Of a stretch of DNA of 6,844 nt, positions 1-5,994 are shown piece after piece; position 1 is the first letter of the stretch; each line of letters opens with the position of its first letter. The DNA is from JBKJUK01 sp046590705 (GTDB lineage: Bacteria; Acidobacteriota; Thermoanaerobaculia; Gp7-AA8), in assembly GCA_046590705.1 (NCBI GenBank), contig JBKJUK010000107.1:1-6844 (forward strand). The letters are read 5' to 3'. The position numbers and the translations under genes were made by a program. The notes below the pieces were generated by a model. The model was not told the origin of the DNA. It saw only the letters and a program-made list of their open reading frames with translations, and made no database searches.

Positions 1-27
1 CTGCTTCGTCGCGCAAGTAACACTCTC

Positions 28-218
28 GCTACGTCATTCCGATGAGCCGCGTGATCGGCATTGTTTCGTAGCCTGGAGTGCGAAGAGGAATCTCCGGTCC
101 GCGCCGACGCGCCTGATCGCTACCTCAGCGCGACGCGGAACGGAGATTCCTCTTCGCACGACGAGCGTCCTGGAATCGCTTTGGATGGCGTGCTCATCGG
201 AATGACGACCGCACCCTT
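28..218. repeat. Palindromic repeat family A, copy 1
   Basis: Imperfect palindrome with exact 16-bp terminal inverted repeats: CGTCATTCCGATGAGC at 32-47 and its reverse complement at 192-207. A second, internal pair of arms at 78-103 and 134-159 matches at 25 of 26 positions. A sister copy lies in the same orientation at 5716-5905. The first 78 bases of the two copies match at 72 positions, and the distance between outer ends is nearly the same (176 and 175 bp). Similarity continues to the right of the terminal repeat (ACCGC, one variable base, CCCTT). No convincing reading frame runs through it; open frames here are by-products of the symmetric GC-rich sequence. This looks like a dispersed non-coding palindromic element (REP- or MITE-like). 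I cannot name the family and see no transposase. Confidence 0.85.
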
Positions 219-319
219 GCTTGTGGCAAGCCTCGCAGCAGTAGGATGCCTGCGTCGATCGAAGGCGCCAATGCGACGCGTCGTCGGAGTCTCTCGGACC
301 GGCGGCTCACTGTATGCAT

Positions 320-325
320 TAGAAT
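320..325 (+). promoter_or_regulatory. Possible -10 element for livK (TAGAAT)
   Basis: TAGAAT differs from the sigma-70 -10 consensus at one position and lies about 68 bases before the livK start. No good -35 hexamer is seen 16-18 bases upstream, so this is a weak call. The rest of the 219-392 leader holds only a small perfect hairpin (GCTTG-TGG-CAAGC, 219-231) and three tandem GATG units at 378-389 just before the start codon. No riboswitch, operator or other gene is recognisable there. Confidence 0.25.
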
Positions 326-392
326 CGCTGCACTCTCCGGCGCTCGAATGGCCGCTCGTTCCCTATTTCAAATTGAAGATGGATGGATGCAG

Positions 393-1631
393 ATGAAAAA
401 GCTCATGTCAGTGATTGCAGTCTCGACACTCTCCCTGATTCTGTTCGGCTGTCCGCCGAAAGAGGCAGGTAGCGGCGGTGCCAGCGGTGGTGGCGGAAAC
501 GAGATCCTGGTAGGCGAGTATGGTTCGCTCACCGGAGCGAACGCGACCTTCGGTCAGTCCACGCACAACGGAATCATGATCGCTCTCGATGAGGTCAATG
601 CGGCGGGCGGCGTGAACGGACGCAAGATCAAGTTGTTCACGGAAGACGATCAGAGCAAGCCGGAAGAAGCGGCCAACGCGGTCTCGAAACTGATCTCTCA
701 GAACAACGTCGTGGCCGTGCTGGGGGAGGTGGCTTCGTCGAACTCACTGGCCGCAGCTCCGATCTGTCAGCAGAACAAAGTCCCGATGATCACGCCCTCT
801 TCCACGAACCCTAAGGTCACGGAGGTCGGCGACTACATCTTCCGGGTCTGCTACATCGATCCATATCAGGGTGAAGCGCTGGCCCGCTTTGCAATCAACG
901 ATCTGAAAGTGAAGCGCGCCGCCATTCTTCGCGACGTGAAGAGCGACTACTCGGTCGGACTGGCGCAGTTCTTCGAGAAAACCTTCAAAGAGATGGGCGG
1001 AATCATCGTGGCCGACCAGAGCTACTCGGCCGGAGACAGCGATTTCCGCGCGCAGCTGACTGCGATGAAATCGAAAAATCCCGAAATCCTTTTCGTTCCC
1101 GGCTACTACACCGAGGTGGGGCAGATTGCTGGACAGGCCAAGGACCTGGGCATGAAACAGCCGCTGGTCGGAGGAGACGGCTGGGAGTCTCCCAAGCTCA
1201 TCGAGATTGGTGGAAAAGCGCTCGATGGCTCGTTCTACTCCAACCATTACTTCGCCGATGATCCGGCACCAGCTGTCCAGTCATTCGTCGAGAAGTATCG
1301 CCAGCGCTTCGGCGCGAAGCCCGATTCACTGGCTGCGCTCGGCTACGACTCGATGAAGATTCTCGTGGAAGCGATGAAGCGCGCCAAGACCATCGACGGC
1401 CCTTCGATCCGCGACGAAATCGCAAAAACCGCGAACTATGGGGGTGTGACCGGCACGATCACTTTGAAAGCAGATCGCAATGCTGACAAGCCACTGGTCG
1501 TACTCGAGATCAAGAACGGTGCGCTTTCACTGCGCTCGTCAGTTCCATCGCCGGGTGCAGCAGCTGCAGCAGCCCCGGTTGCGGCGCCTGCTCCGGCCGC
1601 CACCGCTACAACGGGAACAGTCGCTCCCTGA
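393..1631 (+). CDS. livK: Branched-chain amino acid ABC transporter substrate-binding lipoprotein (LivK/LivJ type)
   Basis: Binding protein of a HAAT-family importer: it captures the amino acid outside the inner membrane and delivers it to LivHM. The protein has 412 residues. Residues 1-20 are a lipoprotein signal (MKK, hydrophobic core, LFGC lipobox with acceptor Cys20), followed by a Gly/Ser linker to about residue 35. Residues 37-380 form a type-1 periplasmic-binding fold. It opens with ILVGEYGSLTG (38-48) and has the AAGGVNGRKI segment (70-79), EDDQS (84-88) and the ligand-pocket-like stretches EVASSNS (112-118) and MITPSSTNP (132-140). The family is usually about 370-400 residues. The extra length is an Ala/Pro-rich tail (about 383-412) of unknown role. 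The start at 393 was chosen because it puts KK directly before the signal core. An in-frame ATG at 387 adds two residues and is equally possible. An ATG at 246 would add 49 non-hydrophobic residues ahead of the signal and is unlikely. Substrate could be Leu/Ile/Val or another amino acid or amide. Confidence 0.93.
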   Translation: MKKLMSVIAVSTLSLILFGCPPKEAGSGGASGGGGNEILVGEYGSLTGANATFGQSTHNGIMIALDEVNAAGGVNGRKIKLFTEDDQSKPEEAANAVSKLISQNNVVAVLGEVASSNSLAAAPICQQNKVPMITPSSTNPKVTEVGDYIFRVCYIDPYQGEALARFAINDLKVKRAAILRDVKSDYSVGLAQFFEKTFKEMGGIIVADQSYSAGDSDFRAQLTAMKSKNPEILFVPGYYTEVGQIAGQAKDLGMKQPLVGGDGWESPKLIEIGGKALDGSFYSNHYFADDPAPAVQSFVEKYRQRFGAKPDSLAALGYDSMKILVEAMKRAKTIDGPSIRDEIAKTANYGGVTGTITLKADRNADKPLVVLEIKNGALSLRSSVPSPGAAAAAAPVAAPAPAATATTGTVAP

Positions 1632-1641
1632 GGTAACTGTA

Positions 1642-1751
1642 CAGGTTGCGGACGCGCTGCTGAGCGTCCCTACCTTCGATTTGGCCCAGGGAGCATGGTG
1701 TTTTTGGACGCAGGATTGTGTAGGGACGCGCAGCAGCGCGTCCGCTGCCTG
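1642..1751. repeat. Long inverted repeat, family B
   Basis: Two 32-base arms, 1642-1673 and 1720-1751, are reverse complements at 29 of 32 positions and are separated by a 46-base loop. The right arm is itself a hairpin: GGACGCG, a six-base loop CAGCAG, then CGCGTCC. A related single hairpin with a covarying base pair lies at 6810-6834. The element begins 10 bases after the livK stop. No T-tract follows the right arm, so it is not an obvious intrinsic terminator. It could protect the livK transcript 3' end, but that is inference. Confidence 0.75.
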
Positions 1752-1764
1752 GCTCGCAGTCGAA

Positions 1765-1823
1765 TCGCTTCAGCAAAATAACGGCGACGCGCGCAGCAGA
1801 AACTCTGCGAGAAACGCCGGCTA
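1765..1823 (-). repeat. Half-copy of repeat family C
   Basis: The stretch ending at 1823 resembles the right half of the full family C element at 2843-3025: a shared GGCGAC, then a GCAGC-rich segment, then GAGAAAnGCnGGCTA. The part at 1792-1814 matches the reverse complement of 5922-5944 at 21 of 23 positions, so this is a repeated unit rather than chance similarity. It contains a small perfect hairpin, GCAGA-AAC-TCTGC (1796-1808). The left boundary is uncertain; 1784 is a more conservative limit. Confidence 0.5.
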
Positions 1824-1840
1824 AATGCAAGATTTCTCTT

Positions 1841-1846
1841 TACAAT
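1841..1846 (+). promoter_or_regulatory. Possible -10 element before livH (TACAAT)
   Basis: TACAAT differs from the -10 consensus at one position, in the context CTTTACAATCC. No clear -35 is present at the normal spacing. A start site about seven bases downstream would fall inside the left arm of the terminator at 1851-1877. Transcripts begun here would lack part of that stem and could escape termination. A single hexamer match is weak evidence. Confidence 0.25.
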
Positions 1847-1850
1847 CCGA

Positions 1851-1886
1851 GGTCCGGCGGGTAGTTTTCGCCGGACCTTTTTTCTT
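1851..1886 (+). terminator. Intrinsic (Rho-independent) terminator or attenuator between livK and livH
   Basis: A perfect 9-bp GC-rich stem, GGTCCGGCG (1851-1859) with CGCCGGACC (1869-1877), has a 9-base loop and is followed directly by TTTTTT, C, TT. This is the standard architecture of a strong intrinsic terminator. It follows livK by about 220 bases, and the T-tract ends two bases before the livH ATG at 1889. Partial termination here would give more binding protein than membrane and ATPase subunits, a ratio expected for such importers. Because the stem overlaps the livH ribosome-binding zone, it may also control livH translation. Confidence 0.88.
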
Positions 1887-1888
1887 GC

Positions 1889-2806
1889 ATGGAGACCTTC
1901 CTACAGAATCTTTTGAATGGCATCGCTGCCGGCTCGATCTACGCGCTGATCGCGCTGGGCTACACGATGGTCTACGGGATCCTGAAGCTGATCAACTTCG
2001 CGCACAGCGACGTGTTCATGCTCGGTGCATTCGCTGGTTTTTATGGCGCACGCATTTTTTCCGGTCTCATCGCGCCGAATGCTGATGGCAGTTCATCATG
2101 GCTTCTGGCTGCAGTCGTATTTCTGTTTGCCATGGTCGTGGCCGGTCTGTTCGGGTATCTGAACGAGCGCATCGCCTACCGGCCCCTGCGTAATGCGCCG
2201 CGCATTACCTCGCTGATTACGGCCATTGGCGTCTCATTCCTCCTCGAGTTCGGTGGGCAGATGGTGTTCGGTCCCGACCCCAAGTTCTTCCCACGTCTCA
2301 TCGAGAAGAAACTCATCAGCTTCGGCGGAATCTCCACGACTTCGTATCAGATGATCGTGCTCGGCGTGGCGCTACTGTTCATGCTCCTGCTTCAGTACAT
2401 CGTGTACGGCACCCGCTTCGGTCGGGCTATGCGAGCAGTGTCGTTCAATGTAGAAACAGCGTCCCTCATGGGCATTCCGACCGACCGCGTGATCTCCATG
2501 ACCTTCGTGCTCGGATCGGTGCTGGCTTCTGTGGCCGGAATTCTTTACGGTCTGGCCTATTCGAAGATCGAGCCGCTGATGGGTGTGATGCTCGGGCTCA
2601 AGGCTTTCGTCGCCGCCGTTCTCGGCGGGATCGGCAACGTTCCCGGCGCCATGGTTGGTGGACTGATCATCGGGGTGGTGGAGTCTTTCGTCGGGGGCAG
2701 CAGTTTCTCGACCTACCGCGACGCCATCGCCTTCGTGATTCTGATTCTCATCCTGCTGTTTCGTCCTTCCGGCATTCTCGGTAAAGCACAGGCGGAAAAG
2801 GTCTGA
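1889..2806 (+). CDS. livH: Branched-chain amino acid ABC transporter permease LivH
   Basis: One of the two inner-membrane subunits of the importer; pairs with LivM to form the translocation path. The protein has 305 residues, normal for LivH, and is strongly hydrophobic, with multiple membrane segments. The N-terminus (NGIAAGSIYALIALGYTMVY, 10-29) and LINFAHSDVFMLGA (34-47) are family hallmarks; position 40 is Ser where Gly is common. The cytoplasmic EAA-like loop that contacts the ATPase is GRAMRAVSFNVETASLMGIP (178-197). GLKAFVAAVLGGIGNVPGAM (236-255) and the C-terminal LLFRPSGILG (289-298) are also typical. The start is set by the conserved LivH N-terminus. No Shine-Dalgarno is visible: the terminator T-tract occupies that position. 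It is separated from livK and livM by repeat-filled gaps of 257 and 239 bp, unlike the tight livM-G-F part. Confidence 0.95.
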   Translation: METFLQNLLNGIAAGSIYALIALGYTMVYGILKLINFAHSDVFMLGAFAGFYGARIFSGLIAPNADGSSSWLLAAVVFLFAMVVAGLFGYLNERIAYRPLRNAPRITSLITAIGVSFLLEFGGQMVFGPDPKFFPRLIEKKLISFGGISTTSYQMIVLGVALLFMLLLQYIVYGTRFGRAMRAVSFNVETASLMGIPTDRVISMTFVLGSVLASVAGILYGLAYSKIEPLMGVMLGLKAFVAAVLGGIGNVPGAMVGGLIIGVVESFVGGSSFSTYRDAIAFVILILILLFRPSGILGKAQAEKV

Positions 2807-2842
2807 CCTCCGCATGAAGCCGACCTTGTCGCTCCGCACAGA

Positions 2843-3025
2843 AGCCCGTTTTTCTCACGGATGTCGCGTTGCGAGAACGCAAAGCGTCGTCTGGATGCGA
2901 GGCGCAGCGCGTTTTCGCGACGACGGCATAGTCGACGCTATGTCGAGGAGCAAAAGCGTGCTGCAACGAAGCAGACAGGCGGCGACTTGCGTGCGGAGCA
3001 GCGACACTCGTGAGAAATGCGGGCT
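2843..3025. repeat. Large imperfect palindrome, repeat family C (full copy)
   Basis: The outer arms AGCCCGTTTTTCTCACG (2843-2859) and 3009-3025 are reverse complements at 15 of 17 positions. Pairing continues inward in patches: the CTG, TGC and GCAG blocks around 2875-2910 match blocks around 2955-2995. It ends at a central symmetric core, GGCATAG-TCGACG-CTATG, at about 2928-2943. The whole 183-bp stretch is thus one long imperfect hairpin filling most of the livH-livM gap. Two half-copies occur elsewhere (about 1765-1823 and 5917-5980). Open frames crossing it on either strand show no protein features. It is likely a dispersed non-coding element that inserted inside the operon. Confidence 0.8.
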
Positions 3026-3045
3026 ACAGACGCCAGAGATCACAC

Positions 3046-4128
3046 ATGTTTAGTCGCTGGTGGGTGAAGGACCTGATCGGGTTCGTCATTGGGGTCGGCG
3101 TGCTGGTGGCTTTCTCGTACCTGCTGGACTGGCTGCCGATTCAGGGGATGGCCTACTACAACCGCGTGATCATCGGCATCGGGATCAATATCATCCTGGC
3201 GGTATCGCTCAACATCATCAACGGACACGCCGGACAGTTTTCCATGGGTCACGCCGGCTTCATGGCCATCGGCGGCTATTCGACGGCGTTCCTGACCTAC
3301 TACTACTTCAACCCCTATCTGAGCGACTTGCCGGAAGCGAACCGCTGGCTCATGCAGAACGCCCTGTTTTTCGTGTCGCTGCTGGTCGCTGGAATCTGCG
3401 CCGCGCTGGCCGGATACCTGGTCGGTCTTCCGTCGCTCCGCCTTCGTGGTGACTACCTTGCCATCGTCACACTCGGCTTCGGCGAGATCATCCGAGTAGT
3501 GTTTCTCAACATCGAAAAAGTCGGCGCGGCCCGCGGCCTTTCCGGTGTTCCCGCATGGACGAACTTCTTCTGGGTTTTCCTCGTGGCCTGGGTGACGATT
3601 CTGGTCTCCGCACGTCTGGTCCGCTCCTCGATCGGACGCGCATTCCTGGCGGTCAGGGAAGACGAAATCGCTGCCGAAGCAATGGGCGTGAACACGACCA
3701 GATTCAAGGTGCAGGCCTTCGTGACCGGCGCCTTTTTCGCCGGGATTGCCGGTGCTCTGTTCGCGCACTACCTGGCCTACCTGAACCCGCAGAGCTTCAC
3801 CTTCGTCAAGTCCTTCGAAGTCATCGTGATGGTCGTGCTCGGCGGTATGGGTTCAATCTCCGGATCAGTCGTCGCGGCGATTCTCCTGACCTTCTCGCTG
3901 GAAGGTCTGCGCATGGTGAAGGAATGGTTCAGCCTCACGGCCGATCCGCGCATGGTGATCTACTCGATCCTGCTGATTGTCCTGATGCGCGTGCGACCGC
4001 AGGGTCTACTCGGACGCCGTGAACTCTTTGCTTCGCGCGCCAGGCGGAAAGTCTCCATCGCCAATGAACCGGGAGACTCGAACTCTCCATCCGATCTCGA
4101 CAAGCGGAGCGGACCTCCAGTCGAGTAG
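3046..4128 (+). CDS. livM: Branched-chain amino acid ABC transporter permease LivM
   Basis: Second membrane subunit, partner of LivH. From the ATG at 3046 it has 360 residues. Family marks in order: NIINGHAGQFSMGHAGFMAI (56-75), LPSLRLRGDYLAIVTLGFGE (128-147), the EAA-like coupling loop SSIGRAFLAVREDEIAAEAM (194-213), VVLGGMGSISG (263-273) and RPQGLLGRRE (317-326). About 34 hydrophilic residues follow (327-360, many Ser/Pro/Arg/Asp), a cytoplasmic tail longer than the usual few residues. An in-frame GTG at 3010 would add 12 residues but lies inside the palindromic repeat and encodes nothing LivM-like, so 3046 is preferred. A weak AGAG lies seven bases before it. The gene stops 14 bases before livG. 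Confidence 0.94.
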   Translation: MFSRWWVKDLIGFVIGVGVLVAFSYLLDWLPIQGMAYYNRVIIGIGINIILAVSLNIINGHAGQFSMGHAGFMAIGGYSTAFLTYYYFNPYLSDLPEANRWLMQNALFFVSLLVAGICAALAGYLVGLPSLRLRGDYLAIVTLGFGEIIRVVFLNIEKVGAARGLSGVPAWTNFFWVFLVAWVTILVSARLVRSSIGRAFLAVREDEIAAEAMGVNTTRFKVQAFVTGAFFAGIAGALFAHYLAYLNPQSFTFVKSFEVIVMVVLGGMGSISGSVVAAILLTFSLEGLRMVKEWFSLTADPRMVIYSILLIVLMRVRPQGLLGRRELFASRARRKVSIANEPGDSNSPSDLDKRSGPPVE

Positions 4129-4130
4129 AC

Positions 4131-4135
4131 GGAGA
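4131..4135 (+). promoter_or_regulatory. Ribosome-binding site of livG (GGAGA)
   Basis: GGAGA lies seven bases before the livG ATG at 4143. It is the clearest Shine-Dalgarno in the operon and fixes the livG start within the 14-bp livM-livG gap. livH and livF have none as good. Confidence 0.7.
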
Positions 4136-4142
4136 ACCCAAC

Positions 4143-4934
4143 ATGGCTAACATGAACGCGGATTACCTGCTGGAAGCGAAGGACGTCACCATCCGATTTG
4201 GTGGACTGACGGCCGTGTCCAGTTTCAATCTGGCGTTGCGTGCTCACGAACTGGTGGGATTGATCGGACCGAATGGCGCAGGAAAAACAACGGTGTTCAA
4301 CATGCTCACCGGCGTTTACAAACCGACCGAGGGAGTGATCTTTGCCGGCGGAGTCGACACGACGCCGTTCAAAGCTTATGACATCACCCGACTCGGCGTT
4401 GCCAGAACATTTCAGAACATCCGGCTCTTCAAAGAACTCACGGTCCTCGAGAACGTGAAAATCGGTGGCCACATTCATTACATCTACTCGAGCACCGCCG
4501 CGGTCCTGCACACCGACAAGTTCCATGAAGCGGAGAAGAAAGCAGAAGTCGAGGCGATGGAGCTGCTGAAGATTTTCAATCTGGAAGATCGTGCCGACGA
4601 TTACGCGAAGAATCTTCCGTATGGCGATCAGCGCAGACTCGAGATCGCGCGCGCCCTCGCGGCCCGTCCGAAGCTTCTGCTCCTCGACGAGCCGGCAGCC
4701 GGTCTCAACACCGGTGAGACCATGGAACTGATGGCCAAGATTCGAGAAATTCGCGACCGTTTCTCGGTGGCCATTCTTCTCATCGAACACAACATGGAAC
4801 TGGTGATGGGAATCTGCGAACGCATCATGGTGCTCAACTACGGCAAGACCATCGCGCAGGGAACGCCCGAGCAGATTCAAAGCAACCCCGTCGTGGTCGA
4901 AGCGTACCTCGGAGAACCCGCCCCGGCGGTCTGA
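4143..4934 (+). CDS. livG: Branched-chain amino acid ABC transporter ATP-binding protein LivG
   Basis: Cytoplasmic ATPase that forms a heterodimer with LivF and powers transport through LivHM. It has 263 residues, normal for LivG. Walker A is GPNGAGKT (42-49), the Q-loop is Gln91 in ARTFQNIRLF, and the signature region is LPYGDQRRLEIARAL (158-172). Walker B is LLLLDEP (178-184), followed by AAGLN, and the switch His is His216 in LIEHNM. The signature reads YGDQ rather than LSGGQ. LivG proteins normally have a YGxQRRLEIAR form, so this is a subfamily trait, not damage. The insertion between the Q-loop and the signature (about 105-150, HIHYIYSSTAAVLHTDKFHE and onward) is usual in LivG. It starts 14 bases after livM and ends one base before livF. 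Confidence 0.96.
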   Translation: MANMNADYLLEAKDVTIRFGGLTAVSSFNLALRAHELVGLIGPNGAGKTTVFNMLTGVYKPTEGVIFAGGVDTTPFKAYDITRLGVARTFQNIRLFKELTVLENVKIGGHIHYIYSSTAAVLHTDKFHEAEKKAEVEAMELLKIFNLEDRADDYAKNLPYGDQRRLEIARALAARPKLLLLDEPAAGLNTGETMELMAKIREIRDRFSVAILLIEHNMELVMGICERIMVLNYGKTIAQGTPEQIQSNPVVVEAYLGEPAPAV

Positions 4935-4935
4935 C

Positions 4936-5649
4936 ATGTCCGACATTCTTCTCGACATTCGCGGTATCGAAGTCGGATACGGCTCAATCACCGCCCTGCG
5001 AGGAATCGACCTCGAGGTGCGACAGGGAGAGATCGTCACCCTGATCGGCGCCAACGGCGCGGGAAAGACCACTACTCTTCGCACGATTTCCGGCCTGCTG
5101 CGACCTTCGAAAGGTGACGTGCAGTATCTCGGGCAGTCGATCGTCAAGCTCAAGCCCCACGTGATCGTCGCCAAAGGTCTGTCGCACGTTCCGGAAGGGC
5201 GCGGCATCTTCGCCAATCTCACCGTACACGACAATCTGGAACTCGGCGGTTACCTGCGGAAGGACAAGATCACCAGCGAGGAGTACCAGCGCATCTACAC
5301 GCTCTTTCCTGTGCTCGAACAGCGCTTGAAGCAGAACGCCGGGACTCTGTCGGGCGGAGAGCAGCAGATGCTGGCGATCTCGCGAGCGCTGATGTCGAAG
5401 CCGAAGCTTCTGCTGCTGGACGAGCCGTCCCTGGGGCTTGCGCCTCAGATGGTGCAGACTATTTTCCGGGTCATCCGCGAGATCAATCAGGAAGGCACCA
5501 CCATCCTGCTGGTCGAGCAGAACGCTCACATGGCGCTGACCACAGCACATCGTGGCTATGTGATGGAAACCGGTCGTATCGTGCTCACGGATGACACGAA
5601 GAATCTGCTGGCTTCCGACGCCATTCGAAAAGCCTATCTTGGCGGTTGA
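4936..5649 (+). CDS. livF: Branched-chain amino acid ABC transporter ATP-binding protein LivF
   Basis: Second ATPase of the importer, partner of LivG. It has 237 residues, the standard LivF size. Walker A is GANGAGKT (38-45), followed by the LivF-typical VPEGRGIFANLTVHDNLELG (85-104). The signature is LSGGEQQ (138-144) and Walker B with D-loop is LLLLDEPSLGLAP (158-170). VEQN (193-196) has Gln in place of the switch His, which is normal for LivF. The ATG lies one base after the livG stop, so translation is probably coupled. Only a poor GGCGG stretch precedes it. It is the last gene of the operon; a weak terminator candidate and a family A repeat follow. Confidence 0.96.
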   Translation: MSDILLDIRGIEVGYGSITALRGIDLEVRQGEIVTLIGANGAGKTTTLRTISGLLRPSKGDVQYLGQSIVKLKPHVIVAKGLSHVPEGRGIFANLTVHDNLELGGYLRKDKITSEEYQRIYTLFPVLEQRLKQNAGTLSGGEQQMLAISRALMSKPKLLLLDEPSLGLAPQMVQTIFRVIREINQEGTTILLVEQNAHMALTTAHRGYVMETGRIVLTDDTKNLLASDAIRKAYLGG

Positions 5650-5681
5650 GCAGCGCTTCGGATATTGGCGCTCCCGGACCC

Positions 5682-5712
5682 AGGGCCGAACTACTCGTTG
5701 CGCCCTCTTTTT
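5682..5712 (+). terminator. Weak terminator candidate after livF
   Basis: AGGGC (5682-5686) can pair with GCCCT (5702-5706) across a 15-base loop. The second arm is followed by C and five T residues. The stem is short, so this is far less convincing than the terminator before livH. It is the best intrinsic terminator candidate between livF and the next gene. The family A palindrome just downstream may also contribute to a transcript end. Confidence 0.3.
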
Positions 5713-5715
5713 GGA

Positions 5716-5905
5716 GCTACGTCATTCCGATGAGCCGCGTGCTCGGCATCATTTCGCAGCCTGTAGTGCGAAGATGAATCTCCGGTCCGCGCCGCGACGG
5801 TTAAACTCGAATCACCGCGTCTGCGCGGACCGGAGATTCCTCGTCGCAGTTAAGCCTGCGTTCAAGAACGATCGCGCGGCTCATCGGAATGACGACCGCC
5901 CCCTT
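5716..5905. repeat. Palindromic repeat family A, copy 2
   Basis: Same element and orientation as the copy at 28-218. The exact 16-bp terminal inverted repeats are at 5720-5735 and 5879-5894. An internal perfect 17-bp arm pair lies at 5776-5792 and 5823-5839. The central loop differs from copy 1 while both stem arms are conserved, as expected if the folded shape or the ends matter. With copy 1 it brackets the whole liv operon. Confidence 0.85.
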
Positions 5906-5916
5906 AACCCTTTAAC

Positions 5917-5980
5917 CCTCATTTCTCACAGAGTTTTTGCTGCGGACGCTGACACCGCCAACGATCACTTGATGTTGCTG
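5917..5980 (+). repeat. Half-copy of repeat family C, opposite orientation
   Basis: 5922-5944 matches the reverse complement of 1792-1814 at 21 of 23 positions. CATTTCTCAC at 5920-5929 matches the reverse complement of the right end of the full element at 2843-3025. Weaker similarity to that strand (blocks ACGC, CCGCC, CTTG, TTGC) continues to about 5980, where it meets the -10 element of the next gene. Just upstream, TTAACCC occurs twice in near-tandem (5904-5918). Boundaries are approximate. Confidence 0.45.
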
Positions 5981-5987
5981 TCATAAT
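5979..5987 (+). promoter_or_regulatory. Extended -10 promoter of the exported-protein gene
   Basis: TG-T-CATAAT is an extended -10 (TGn plus a hexamer one base off consensus). The hexamer ends at 5987, so transcription would begin around 5993-5996, on or next to the ATG at 5995. No recognisable -35 lies 16-18 bases upstream, which extended -10 promoters can tolerate. The position and the lack of any ribosome-binding site suggest a leaderless mRNA. Confidence 0.5.
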
Positions 5988-5994
5988 CGGACCA

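Noticed and set aside
378..389. GATG triplicate before the livK start as a phase-variation tract
   Set aside because: Only three units, and the changes would fall before the start codon. There is no sign of length variation and chance occurrence is likely.
246..392. Longer livK start at 246
   Set aside because: It would put 49 charged, non-hydrophobic residues before an otherwise perfect lipoprotein signal peptide.
61..396. Open frame of 111 codons before livK
   Set aside because: It runs through the family A palindrome, has no ribosome-binding site or protein features, and ends just inside livK in another frame.
3010..3045. GTG start for livM at 3010
   Set aside because: It lies in the right arm of the palindromic repeat, and the 12 added residues are encoded by the repeat and its flank, not by LivM-like sequence.
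4614..4652. Non-canonical ABC signature in LivG (YGDQ instead of LSGGQ)
   Set aside because: A YGxQRRLEIAR signature is typical of LivG and does not indicate loss of activity.
3960..5234. Long minus-strand open frame (424 codons) opposite livG and livF
   Set aside because: It is antisense to two well-conserved ATPase genes with intact motifs. Its translation shows no domain, and codon bias in GC-rich genes commonly leaves such frames open.
5515..5526. LivF lacks the switch histidine (VEQN)
   Set aside because: Gln at this position is normal for LivF proteins, so this is not a defect.
28..5905. CRISPR array or composite transposon formed by the repeats
   Set aside because: There are only two distant copies of family A, no regularly spaced short repeats, no transposase gene, and the content between them is an ordinary transport operon.
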